Assembly (NCBI GenBank): GCA_964371145.1
Contig: CAYJKO010000005.1
Location: 1 to 61,881 of the forward strand
Direction of reading: 5' to 3'
Source: CAUTNA01 sp964371145
GTDB lineage: Bacteria > Pseudomonadota > Alphaproteobacteria > Rs-D84
Length of the DNA stretch: 61,881 nucleotides
Shown here: positions 44,425 through 52,667 of the stretch, one piece after another
Numbering within the stretch: position 1 is the first letter of the stretch
Layout: each line of letters opens with the position of its first letter
Program-made: the position numbers and the translations under genes
The notes under the pieces: model-generated
What the model was told of the DNA's origin: nothing
The model's database searches: none
The model's input: the letters and a program-made list of their open reading frames with translations, nothing else

Positions 44425-44706
44425 ATGATGTCCGTAAAAGAATTAAAATCAAAAAAAGGCGAAATTATCGCTGCATTTAAAACAACAGAAAAAGACAATG
44501 GTGGTTCTGCCGCGGCACAGGTTGCTGTATTAACAGAACGTATCTTGCTTTTGACAGAACATATGAAAGCAAATCATAAAGATAATCATTCTAAACGTGG
44601 ATTGGTTATGTTGGTTAATCGCCGTAAGAAATTATTGGCGTACATCAAAAGAAAAGATGTGTCTGCATATGAAGATTTGATTAAAAAATTAGGTCTGCGT
44701 AAATAA
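44425..44706 (+). CDS. rpsO: Ribosomal protein uS15
   Basis: A 93-residue 30S protein bridging to the 50S subunit. The family positions HMKANHKDNHSKRGLVMLVNRRKKLL (split: HxKDxHSxRGL, RR..LL) are all present. Two adjacent ATGs start it; the first is 9 nt from AAAGG. rpsO is usually followed by pnp; here pnp is 11 kb away. Confidence 0.96.
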   Translation: MMSVKELKSKKGEIIAAFKTTEKDNGGSAAAQVAVLTERILLLTEHMKANHKDNHSKRGLVMLVNRRKKLLAYIKRKDVSAYEDLIKKLGLRK

Positions 44707-44738
44707 TAAAAAACCGGCAAATTGCCGGTTTTTTTTTA
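44707..44738. terminator. Bidirectional terminator rpsO/parB
   Basis: AAACCGGCAA / TTGCCGGTTT stem with flanking A and T tracts, covering the end of the converging parB. Confidence 0.85.
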
Positions 44739-45614
44739 ATTCATCAATTTGTCTATTAAATCTTGCATTTGTGTTCGGCTGTGGAAATGAAACACCAATT
44801 CCCCTGCTCCGCTGCGCTTTTCACGCAATTTCACGTTGTAACCAAACTTTTTTTGCAATCCATTTATTATTTCTTTTAATTCTTTGGCTGGCAACTTTTT
44901 ATGTTGAAATGACCGGCTTTTTGTTGATCTGGCAGAATCTTTTACTTTTTTTGCAGTGTCCGCAACAGATAATTTGTTTTCAACAATTTCACGAGCCAAT
45001 GCAACCGGGTCTTCTGCAACCGCAATTGTGCGTGCGTGTGATCCTGATATTTCGCCAGATGCCACCAATTCTTGTACAGATTCCGGCAAAGCCGTCATAC
45101 GCAAGAAATTTCTGATATAACTTTCGGATTTTCCAATCAAACGTGAAACATCCGCCAAAGAATATTTACATGCGTCAATCAAGTTTTGGTATGCGAACGC
45201 TTCTTCTATTGGGTTTAAATTTTCGCGTTGAACATTTTCAATTAATGCAACTTCCATGGAATTTTCATCCGTCATCTCTTTAACCAAGGCTGGGATTTCT
45301 TTTAATCCCGCTTTTACAGATGCGCGGTATCTGCGTTCGCCCGCAACAATCTCATAATTAAAGTCTTTCCCTTTGACATTACGTAATAAAATCGGTTGCA
45401 GAACACCTTTTTCTTTTACGGATGCGGTCAAATCTTCCAATTCTTGTTCTGTAAATGTTTTACGTGGCTGGTTCGGGTTAACGCCAATCATATTTAATGG
45501 AATTTGACGGACGGCCACGCGTTCATTACCGGTCAAAACGGATATATTTGGCACAACGCCCATTTCCGCTTTTAAATCTGCCAATCCTTTTCCTAATCCA
45601 AATTTGTTTGCCAT
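44736..45614 (-). CDS. parB: Chromosome partitioning protein ParB
   Basis: 292 residues. The N-terminal CTPase domain has NQPRKTF and GERRYRAS (near residue 92) and the ENVQRENLNPIEEA segment. A helix-turn-helix for parS binding follows (about 140-165, SLADVSRLIGKSESYIRN). The C-terminal dimerisation end contains LVFHFHS. AAAGGA lies ahead of the ATG. It is 16 bases downstream of parA, with a parS-like site about 900 bp upstream. Confidence 0.95.
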   Translation of the reverse strand: MANKFGLGKGLADLKAEMGVVPNISVLTGNERVAVRQIPLNMIGVNPNQPRKTFTEQELEDLTASVKEKGVLQPILLRNVKGKDFNYEIVAGERRYRASVKAGLKEIPALVKEMTDENSMEVALIENVQRENLNPIEEAFAYQNLIDACKYSLADVSRLIGKSESYIRNFLRMTALPESVQELVASGEISGSHARTIAVAEDPVALAREIVENKLSVADTAKKVKDSARSTKSRSFQHKKLPAKELKEIINGLQKKFGYNVKLREKRSGAGELVFHFHSRTQMQDLIDKLMN

Positions 45615-45630
45615 AATTTGTATCCTTTTC

Positions 45631-46392
45631 TTATCTTTGTGTTATTTCTGTTGCTACGCGTAAATATGCTTGTGCGCCCGCTGAATTAAAATCATAAAAC
45701 AAAGCAGGTTTTCCGTGGGACGGTGCTTCGGCCACGCGAACGTTTCGTGGAATTACGGTTTTGAAAACCAAATCACCAAATGTTTCACGGACGTCAGATT
45801 CTACGGCACGTGTCAAAGCCTGTCTTTTATCGTACATAGTCAACAGCACGCCCATTATTTTTAAATCAGGGTTCCATTTCTTTTGGATTTCTCCGATTGT
45901 ATTTCCAACCAAATGTTGGATTCCTTCTAATGCGAAAAATTCGCATTGCAATGGGATTATAATATTGTCGGCCGCAGTCAAGGCATTTACAGTCAAATAA
46001 CCTAATGCTGGCGGACAATCTATTAATATGTAATCATAATAATCTTTTACGGATTCCAAAGCGTCACGCAAACGATATTCACGATTTTCAACGTCTAATA
46101 ATTCAGCCTCGGCGCCTGCCAATTGAGGTCCCGATGGTAAAATATGCATTCCGTCCACGGCTGTGGTTAAAATATTATTAGCCGCAACATCGAACCCCAT
46201 GATGACCGGATAAACACTTTGGGTGTGTGATGCGCGAACAAAACCCAATCCTGTGCCGGCATTACCTTGTGAATCCAAATCGATTAATAAAACTTTTTTC
46301 TTAATAGCCGCCAAAGAACAGCCGATGTTTATGGCGGTTGTTGTTTTACCTACCCCGCCCTTTTGATTTGCAAATGCAATGATTTTAGCCAT
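45631..46392 (-). CDS. parA: Chromosome partitioning ATPase ParA
   Basis: A 253-residue deviant-Walker ATPase that moves ParB-parS complexes. It starts KIIAFANQKGGVGKTTTAIN, with switch motifs LLIDLDSQGN and LIDCPPALG. The length shows the chromosomal type with no N-terminal regulatory domain. AAGGGG precedes the ATG. Confidence 0.96.
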   Translation of the reverse strand: MAKIIAFANQKGGVGKTTTAINIGCSLAAIKKKVLLIDLDSQGNAGTGLGFVRASHTQSVYPVIMGFDVAANNILTTAVDGMHILPSGPQLAGAEAELLDVENREYRLRDALESVKDYYDYILIDCPPALGYLTVNALTAADNIIIPLQCEFFALEGIQHLVGNTIGEIQKKWNPDLKIMGVLLTMYDKRQALTRAVESDVRETFGDLVFKTVIPRNVRVAEAPSHGKPALFYDFNSAGAQAYLRVATEITQR

Positions 46393-46419
46393 AATTTACC
46401 CCTTCTTTTTATAATAACA

Positions 46420-46448
46420 AGGATAAAATATAAAGTAAAAATAATCAA
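46420..46448 (-). promoter_or_regulatory. parAB promoter
   Basis: Minus-strand TTGATT, 17-bp spacer, TATCCT, about 28 nt before parA. The parS-like site lies 52 bp further upstream. Confidence 0.6.
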
Positions 46449-46499
46449 GTGCAATAAAAACAAAAATAAAAAATACAGTAAAAACAAAATGTTATAAAC

Positions 46500-46515
46500 T
46501 GTTTCACGTGAAATT
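46500..46515. promoter_or_regulatory. parS centromere-like site
   Basis: Reads TGTTTCACGTGAAATT, matching 14 of 16 positions of the bacterial parS consensus (last two bases TT instead of CA), including the complete GTTTCACGTGAAA core. It overlaps the rsmG stop codon and sits beside parAB, the usual place, which suggests the region is near the replication origin. Confidence 0.8.
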
Positions 46516-47074
46516 ATTTAATGTTCCACACGGAAATAATGAATCCGTCGCCTGTTTTTGATGGTGTTAATTCAAAATCAAAGCTGTATTTTTCTTTTGC
46601 GACCGCGATTTCAGATTCTATTTCCCGGCCTTTTAATAAAAACAGCCGGCATTTTGTGTGTGCTGTGTAATCTAAAATTTTAAGTAACGACGCAAAGGCG
46701 CGTGCAGTAAATATAGTTTCAGGTTTTGTCTGTTTGAAATTTTTTAAATATTGTTCAACGCGACCGTTATAAATAGTCAGGTTGTCCAAATTTAATTCTT
46801 CTTTTAATGCGTTTAAAAAACTGGTTTTTTTGGTAATTGATTCTGTCGCGACAACATTCCATCCCAGAATAGCCAAAACAACAGATGGAAATCCCGCCCC
46901 ACTTCCTAAATCAATTATGTTCGCGTTTTGTGGTAATATGTCTGCCAATTGAATACAGTCGTCAAAATGACGTGTTTGGATGTCTGTCAGAGTGCTGGGC
47001 GCGACCAGGTTCATTTTGGTTTGCCATTCTTTTAACAGTGTTTCGTATTTATTAAAAATTTCTTTATTATTCAT
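46514..47074 (-). CDS. rsmG: 16S rRNA G527 N7-methyltransferase RsmG
   Basis: A 186-residue SAM-dependent enzyme. The SAM motif is IDLGSGAGFPSVVLAI (residues about 61-76), with FDDCIQLADILP before and ARAFASL after it. It is slightly shorter than E. coli RsmG (207). The order rsmG-parA-parB is conserved, but mnmG is missing from the front. There is no Shine-Dalgarno; an extended -10 ends 7 nt before ATG. Confidence 0.94.
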   Translation of the reverse strand: MNNKEIFNKYETLLKEWQTKMNLVAPSTLTDIQTRHFDDCIQLADILPQNANIIDLGSGAGFPSVVLAILGWNVVATESITKKTSFLNALKEELNLDNLTIYNGRVEQYLKNFKQTKPETIFTARAFASLLKILDYTAHTKCRLFLLKGREIESEIAVAKEKYSFDFELTPSKTGDGFIISVWNIK

Positions 47075-47081
47075 GTTAAAT

Positions 47082-47096
47082 ATTGTATCATATAAT
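47082..47096. promoter_or_regulatory. Divergent -10 boxes of rsmG and the TPR gene
   Basis: Only 26 bp separate the two start codons. On the minus strand TGA-TACAAT (47082-47090) ends 7 nt before the rsmG ATG. On the plus strand TATAAT (47091-47096) ends 4 nt before the TPR gene ATG. Both transcripts should begin at or near their start codons. Confidence 0.5.
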
Positions 47097-47100
47097 AGCT

Positions 47101-48708
47101 ATGAATAAAACAAAAACTTTGATCTTCGCAAGCCTTTCATCTGTCCTGATTTTGGGCGGTGTTATTGCAGCCTTGCGATATAATGACGATGTGAAAACTG
47201 CCGATGTTGAAATTCCTGCGAATAAATACGGGGCTTATTTGGCAGCACACCATGCGATTTATACTAATGATTTTAAAAATGCAGATAAATATACAAAACA
47301 ATTGCAAGATACAGAATTAGAGACGGTTTCTAATTTGATTGTGTTGTCCGAATTTTTAAACGGCAAAATGCCAGAAAATGCCGGTGATTTAAAAGATTCT
47401 AAAAATATGACTGAAAAATTTGTGTTTGATGCTTATCTGGCAAAAAACAACAAATGGAAAGAATTGTACAATCGTCATAAAAATGATAAATCGGCTTTGA
47501 TTTCGCCTTTGCGTATATGGTCTGGGGTGTCGATTAATTACATAACAAAGACTTTGAATTTTATTGATACATTAAATACAAACGAATCTTGGAAAGATTT
47601 TATTCGTGGGCAAATTTATGCAGAATTAAATCGTTCTGAAAAAGCGGCGGGTTTCTTTGCAAAAGTCGATATTAATTTTTTAAATATAAATGATTATCTG
47701 TATTTGCAATCTTTTTACAATCATTTTGATATGGCGAAAAAGGGCGATGAATTAAAAAAAGAATTCATAGATAAAACCAGCGCGCTGTATTTATTGGATC
47801 TGAATTATGTGCCAAATTGGGACGAATATTCGGGAAAACAAAATGCAATGGCATTCAGTTTGATACAGAATATATCACATACACAAATTATGATGCATTC
47901 GGATTTGTCTTTATTGATGTTACGTTTCGCACAAGTTTTACAATCGGATGAAAACAGCGATGCTGTTAAATATTACATAGGTCAATATTTCTATAATAAT
48001 GGCGGGGATTTCGACTCGTATTTAAATGGTATTAATCCGAATTCTCCTTTTTATCCGTTTGCACAGATTAAAATAGCAGAAAAAAACGACAATATTTCTG
48101 ATTATAAAAAGATTTTAAAATCAAACGATTTGTTTATGCCGGCAATTGAAAAAATATCCGCGAAATACACAGTTGTTGGGGACAAAAACAGTGCATTGGA
48201 TGTTTTGGATGATGCATTAAGTCATCCGAAATTAACAGAAGCAGGGCGTCAGCATTTATACAGATTGCGTTCGGATGTAAATATCGCGTTCAAAGAATAT
48301 GATGATGCGCAATCGGATATAGATTCTGCAAGCGAGGTTTTGGGATTAAACCCAGATTTATTATCAAATCAAATAAAGGTTTGGGCGGCGAACCACGAAA
48401 ACATAAAAGAAGCATACAGTCATGCGATTATGTTGATATCTAAAAATCCATTACAAACGCGATTTTGGAATTCTTTGGGACGTGTTGTTTGGGTGAACGA
48501 AGGGGCGACCGAGGCTTTGGATATTATAAAATCTGTGACGGATGCGACCGGTAAAGATTCTGATTTGTTTGAAACGTTGGGTGATATATATAAAGAGCAG
48601 GGCGAAAATGAAAAGGCCGCCGCCGCATATATGCGTGCCATAGAATTATCAGACGATGGACGTACAGTTTTGCCGGAATTGAAAAAGAAATTAAGGAAAG
48701 TTAAATGA
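47101..48708 (+). CDS. TPR-repeat protein with N-terminal membrane anchor
   Basis: 535 residues. A hydrophobic segment (about residues 5-24) is either a signal anchor or signal peptide. The remainder is all-helical. At least three TPR-like helix pairs are clear in the last 150 residues (for example SDLFETLGDIYKEQGENEKAA), with weaker repeats before. Such proteins act as periplasmic or membrane scaffolds; no partner is evident. gpsA overlaps its end by 4 bases (ATGA). The exact family is not recognised. Confidence 0.7.
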   Translation: MNKTKTLIFASLSSVLILGGVIAALRYNDDVKTADVEIPANKYGAYLAAHHAIYTNDFKNADKYTKQLQDTELETVSNLIVLSEFLNGKMPENAGDLKDSKNMTEKFVFDAYLAKNNKWKELYNRHKNDKSALISPLRIWSGVSINYITKTLNFIDTLNTNESWKDFIRGQIYAELNRSEKAAGFFAKVDINFLNINDYLYLQSFYNHFDMAKKGDELKKEFIDKTSALYLLDLNYVPNWDEYSGKQNAMAFSLIQNISHTQIMMHSDLSLLMLRFAQVLQSDENSDAVKYYIGQYFYNNGGDFDSYLNGINPNSPFYPFAQIKIAEKNDNISDYKKILKSNDLFMPAIEKISAKYTVVGDKNSALDVLDDALSHPKLTEAGRQHLYRLRSDVNIAFKEYDDAQSDIDSASEVLGLNPDLLSNQIKVWAANHENIKEAYSHAIMLISKNPLQTRFWNSLGRVVWVNEGATEALDIIKSVTDATGKDSDLFETLGDIYKEQGENEKAAAAYMRAIELSDDGRTVLPELKKKLRKVK

Positions 48709-49565
48709 AAATAGGAATATTGGGGGCAGGTGCCTGGGGAACGGCTTTGGCTTTGACCGTGTCGTATTCTGGATGTGACGTTGTTTTGTGGTCTTATGAT
48801 GGCGAAACAAAAGATTTTGGAATTGATTTGGGCGATAATATAACCGTTACAAAAGAATTAAAAGATATGGCTCATATGGATGCTTGGTTAATCGTAACGC
48901 CCAGTGCATTTTTCAGAGAATTATTGCGAAACAGCCGGGATTTTTATAAAAATCAACCAATTATAATATGTACAAAAGGTATAGAAAAAGAAACTTATAA
49001 TTTAATGTCCGAAGTTTTAACACAAGAATTGCCAGAATGTAAAAATTACGGTGTGTTATCCGGTCCACAATTCGCAGCCGAAGTCGCAAACAAAATGCCG
49101 ACCGGTTCAACTTTGGCGGGGAACGCCGTTATACAAGAATTGGGTAAACAGGTGTTTAAACATTTGTATATCGAAGAATCTGATGACATAGTCGGTGTTG
49201 AAATATGTGGTTTTGGAAAAAATGCCGTTGCGATAATTTCTGGTTATTTGTCTGAAACAGTCCGTGGGGAAAATGAACGCGCAATGTTATTCACCAAATG
49301 TTGGTGCGAAGTAATGGAATATGGCGTTAAAAAAGGCGCGCGCAGCGATACTTTCCTTCGTTTGTGTGGGTTGGGTGATTTATTCTTGTCTGCGACATCT
49401 GTAACAAGCCGAAATTATTCTGCCGGTGTTGCTATTGCAAAAAACCAAGAATTATGTGGCACGGTCGAAGGAATTTATGCTTTGCGTGGATTAATTCATT
49501 TGGCTGGCGATGCCGAAATAAATTTGCCGACATGTTCATTATTTAAATCAAAAATGAAAATATAA
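48705..49565 (+). CDS. gpsA: NAD(P)-dependent glycerol-3-phosphate dehydrogenase (short)
   Basis: A 286-residue enzyme making sn-glycerol-3-phosphate for phospholipids. The Rossmann motif GILGAGAWGTALA (3-15), CTKGIE, the signature LSGPQFAAEVA, and RGENERAML with the catalytic-lysine region are present. It is about 45 residues shorter than usual (E. coli 339): the loop after DVVLW lacks the NxxYLPG segment, and the C-terminal helices stop soon after INLPTCSLF. It is likely still active, since the core residues remain. Confidence 0.9.
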   Translation: MKIGILGAGAWGTALALTVSYSGCDVVLWSYDGETKDFGIDLGDNITVTKELKDMAHMDAWLIVTPSAFFRELLRNSRDFYKNQPIIICTKGIEKETYNLMSEVLTQELPECKNYGVLSGPQFAAEVANKMPTGSTLAGNAVIQELGKQVFKHLYIEESDDIVGVEICGFGKNAVAIISGYLSETVRGENERAMLFTKCWCEVMEYGVKKGARSDTFLRLCGLGDLFLSATSVTSRNYSAGVAIAKNQELCGTVEGIYALRGLIHLAGDAEINLPTCSLFKSKMKI

Positions 49566-49592
49566 AAAACCGGCAATTTGCCGGTCTTTTTA
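49564..49592. terminator. Bidirectional terminator gpsA/sspB
   Basis: ACCGGCAA-T-TTGCCGGT stem, with flanking A-tract and T-rich ends. Confidence 0.8.
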
Positions 49593-50057
49593 TGTGTTTG
49601 TTAATTTTTTCTTTCTGAAATCATCCAGACTGATAACACGTTTTTCGTCCGGAACGACTTTGTCATCCAGTGGCAATTCCATGTCATTGTCTGCGGCAAC
49701 GGATGTTTGTTTTGGTTGGAATGATAACATAAAATCAACGTTCGGATCTTTGAATTCAACCATAGCCGCAAATGGTACGCGTATAAAGAAAGGACGACCG
49801 TCAAATGTTAATTGTACACCGAATTCTTTGTCGGACACATTCAAATTATTAAAAGAATGTTGCAAAACGATTGTCATAATGTCCGGATATCTCATTTTTA
49901 AAAAATCCGGTAACACGACGCCAGGATGTCTGGTTTTAAAAGCAATATAAAAATGCGTTCCGTCACCCAATCCATTTATTTGAGCAAATACCAATGCTTC
50001 GCGTACAATTGATTTCAACGCGTTATCTAATAAAGTTTGATAGTCTATTTTTTTCAT
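49590..50057 (-). CDS. sspB: ClpXP adaptor SspB (alphaproteobacterial type)
   Basis: 155 residues. The substrate-binding domain (about 1-120) shows HFYIAFKTRHPGV, LPDFLKMRYPDIMTIVLQH and FGVQLTFDGRPFFIRVPF. A disordered acidic linker leads to the ClpX-docking tail VISLDDFRKK. It delivers ssrA-tagged and other substrates to ClpXP. TTGGGG precedes the ATG, 20 bases after recF. Confidence 0.93.
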   Translation of the reverse strand: MKKIDYQTLLDNALKSIVREALVFAQINGLGDGTHFYIAFKTRHPGVVLPDFLKMRYPDIMTIVLQHSFNNLNVSDKEFGVQLTFDGRPFFIRVPFAAMVEFKDPNVDFMLSFQPKQTSVAADNDMELPLDDKVVPDEKRVISLDDFRKKKLTNT

Positions 50058-50077
50058 GTTTTACCCCAAGATTTATT

Positions 50078-51148
50078 TTATTCGATTATAGAATTTATTG
50101 TCCCGTCAACGCAAGAAACAAATGCGACATTTTCAATGCCCAAAAAAGCGGATTTATCAATTCCTGTTGCCCATACTTGGGCATCAGCCGCAGCCAATTC
50201 TGAAAATACGTGCATCCGTGCATTTAAATCCAGATGAGCAATTGCTTCGTCCAGCAATACAACCGGTGTTTTTCCGGTTTTAACTTTGATTAATTTGCAA
50301 TGTGCCAAAATTAAATCTATTAAAACAGATTTCTGTTGGCCTGTGCTGGTCAATTTTACCGGTAAATTTAATGTTTTATTAAATAATCCAAAATCAGATT
50401 TATGTGCGCCATCACATATCATTTTATCGCCGATTAATGTACGGTTTTGCGATAAATATTCCAAATATTCTTTTTCGGCCGTTGCGGCAGATTTATTCAT
50501 TAATAATTTTTCAACCATACCATCAACGGATACCGCGCATGTTTTCAAAAAATAATTAATTTCACCGGCATATGTTAAACGTGCCGCCGCAATTGCTATG
50601 GCGGTTGATGATATTTGTGTTTCATATACAGATATTAAATTATTGTCCGCGTTATTTTTCAAAGCGAACGCACGTTCGGATAACAGTTTTGAAAGTCTTG
50701 ATACGCGACCAGAATGGGCGGCGTCGAAATTTGCGACCAATCTGTCAAAAAATGCGCGTCTGTCGGATACAGAATCTATGAACAATCGGTCTTCTTTCGG
50801 GGTTAACCATACAATTCGCAATAAATTTCCCAAAGATGATAGGGGCGCGTTGTCGCCATCTATTTTTGCGCGGCGATTTGTATCGTCTTTGGCATATGAC
50901 ACAGATACGGCGGTATCATCAGATAATTCTGAAAACACAGAAAATCCAATATTTGAATCGAATCTGACGATGTCGGACATAGGGCAGCTGCGCATACCTT
51001 TGTCGCCGCCCAATAATGATACGGCTTCTAATATAGCGGTTTTACCAGATCCGTTTAATCCGGTAATAATTACATTTTTTGCGCCAGATAAAATTATCTT
51101 TGAATTTTTGTGATTTCTGAAATCGGTAAGAGTTATTTTTTCTATCAT
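50078..51148 (-). CDS. recF: DNA repair/recombination protein RecF
   Basis: A 356-residue SMC-like ATPase that loads RecA at gaps with RecOR. Walker A is GLNGSGKTAILEA (about residue 28) and Walker B is PVVLLDEAIAHLD near the end; LTSTGQQKSVLI is the signature motif. The ATG at 51148 begins MIEKITLTDFRNH, matching the family. An in-frame ATG 69 bases upstream would run through the tRNA-Cys and is rejected. Only 9 nt lie between the tRNA 3' end and the ATG, and there is no Shine-Dalgarno. dnaA and dnaN are not adjacent. Confidence 0.95.
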   Translation of the reverse strand: MIEKITLTDFRNHKNSKIILSGAKNVIITGLNGSGKTAILEAVSLLGGDKGMRSCPMSDIVRFDSNIGFSVFSELSDDTAVSVSYAKDDTNRRAKIDGDNAPLSSLGNLLRIVWLTPKEDRLFIDSVSDRRAFFDRLVANFDAAHSGRVSRLSKLLSERAFALKNNADNNLISVYETQISSTAIAIAAARLTYAGEINYFLKTCAVSVDGMVEKLLMNKSAATAEKEYLEYLSQNRTLIGDKMICDGAHKSDFGLFNKTLNLPVKLTSTGQQKSVLIDLILAHCKLIKVKTGKTPVVLLDEAIAHLDLNARMHVFSELAAADAQVWATGIDKSAFLGIENVAFVSCVDGTINSIIE

Positions 51149-51157
51149 AATAAAAGA

Positions 51158-51231
51158 TGGAGGCCTGGGTCGGAATCGAACCGGCATCCAAGGATTTGCA
51201 GTCCTCTGCATAACCACTCTGCCACCAGGCC
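51158..51231 (-). tRNA. tRNA-Cys (GCA anticodon)
   Basis: 74 nt ending TCCA. Acceptor GGCCTGG pairs with CCAGGCC, the discriminator is U as expected for Cys, the anticodon loop CTGCAAA reads TGC, and the T loop is TTCGATT. It shares its promoter with recF. Confidence 0.95.
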
Positions 51232-51242
51232 ATCTGATTATT

Positions 51243-51271
51243 ATATTATGCGATTTTTAAAAGTATTTCAA
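51243..51271 (-). promoter_or_regulatory. tRNA-Cys/recF promoter
   Basis: Minus-strand TTGAAA, 17-bp spacer, TAATAT, about 12 bp before the tRNA. Confidence 0.6.
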
Positions 51272-51304
51272 TAAAAAAATTTAGAGAATCAGACTTTTTT
51301 ATGA

Positions 51305-51310
51305 TATAAT
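51305..51310 (+). promoter_or_regulatory. -10 box of the efflux operon
   Basis: TATAAT with no good -35, 25 nt before the tolC-like ATG; GAGAGAGAG serves as ribosome-binding region. A weak -35 may indicate an activator-dependent promoter. Confidence 0.4.
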
Positions 51311-51335
51311 GTTTGCATAAAAAAGAGAGAGAGAA

Positions 51336-52667
51336 ATGAAGATACCTTTTATAATGGCGGCGGCCTTGTTGCCGGTTATGGCAAATGCAAACGATGCCGA
51401 TTGTTTTTCCAGAAAAACGGTGCCTGCCGGGGAATTGTCTTTGACAGAAATTATAAATTTGGGATTGTGTCGCAATCCTCAAACATCTGCTGCGTATATG
51501 GCGTCCGAATCGGCGCGTTTTAATAAGAACGCAGGATATTCGGATTATTTGCCATCTATATCTGCATCTGCCAGTGCGGGAAAAAATTACCAAAATAATG
51601 ATTGGGAATCATGGAATTATGGCGCGTCTATTTCTGCGTCTTATTTAATTTTTGATTTTGGAAAAAGATTATCAGATTTAAATCAGCTTTCTTCTGTTTG
51701 GGCGGCGACCGGTTTTGATTATGATGAATCTGTTCAAAATTATGTTTATGGAATAATTGGCGATTATTATTCTTTGTTGACCGCGAACGCAAATATCAAA
51801 AGTGCACAAAGCTTGCAAAAGGTTGCAAAGACCGCACGTGATACTGCGAATAAAAAATATAAAGCAGGCGTTGTTGCAAAGGCGGACTTGTTAAATGCGG
51901 AAACAACATTGGCTTCTCGTGAATTAGCGTTGGAACGCGCAAAAAATAACGTGCAATTGGCCCAGGGTCAATTATTGGCGGCTTTGTCTTTTTCGGCAGA
52001 GCAAACAATTGAAATAAAAGATATGCCTTCGAACTTTGGAAAAGAAGACGAAAATAAAAGCATCCAAGAATTATTGGATCAGGCTGAAAAAAACAGACCC
52101 GATTTATTAAGTGCGGCCGCCGATACGGACGCCGCATGGCACAGACGTAACAGCACGTTTTTAAGCAATTTGCCGACCATATCTGCAACGGGTTCTTTGT
52201 CTTGGAATAAAACCGAAGGTGTCACATTGTTACCAGGTCAAGACGATATGTCTGGTTCAATCGGATTACGTGCATCTATGCCGATATTTGCAGGTTTTTC
52301 AAATTATTATTCCATCCGCGCGGCTGATGCTAATTATGACGCTGCGAAAATGCGCGAACAATATGCGAATGACAATGCAAAGTTGGATGTGTTTTCTGCT
52401 TTTCAAAATTACAAGACGGCGCAAAATGTTTTAAAACAAACAAAAACTTTGTTGGAATCTGCCGCAGAAAGCGAAAGAGTGACCGCCGGTATGTACAATG
52501 TCGGTAAAACAACTATGCTTGCTTGGCAACAAGCCCAAGCAGATTTGGCGGATGCCGAACTACAAAACAACAGTGCAAAATATGATTTATTTATAAAAAG
52601 AGCAGCATTAGCATTGGCAATAGGCAGCATCCAATCAGAATTAGGAGACATAACAGATGAAAAATAA
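51336..52667 (+). CDS. TolC-family outer-membrane efflux protein
   Basis: 443 residues. The signal peptide ends near residue 19 (PVMANAN). Two OEP repeats form the trimeric channel: first about 30-230 (LSLTEIINLGLCRNP, YKAGVVAKADLLNAET), second about 240-430 (NRPDLLSAAAD, YNVGKTTMLAWQQAQAD). It overlaps the adaptor gene by 11 bases, so it forms the exit duct of the same tripartite pump. Confidence 0.92.
   Translation: MKIPFIMAAALLPVMANANDADCFSRKTVPAGELSLTEIINLGLCRNPQTSAAYMASESARFNKNAGYSDYLPSISASASAGKNYQNNDWESWNYGASISASYLIFDFGKRLSDLNQLSSVWAATGFDYDESVQNYVYGIIGDYYSLLTANANIKSAQSLQKVAKTARDTANKKYKAGVVAKADLLNAETTLASRELALERAKNNVQLAQGQLLAALSFSAEQTIEIKDMPSNFGKEDENKSIQELLDQAEKNRPDLLSAAADTDAAWHRRNSTFLSNLPTISATGSLSWNKTEGVTLLPGQDDMSGSIGLRASMPIFAGFSNYYSIRAADANYDAAKMREQYANDNAKLDVFSAFQNYKTAQNVLKQTKTLLESAAESERVTAGMYNVGKTTMLAWQQAQADLADAELQNNSAKYDLFIKRAALALAIGSIQSELGDITDEK

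Noticed and set aside
51149..51217. Upstream in-frame start for recF
   Set aside because: The extension is simply the tRNA-Cys gene read as protein.
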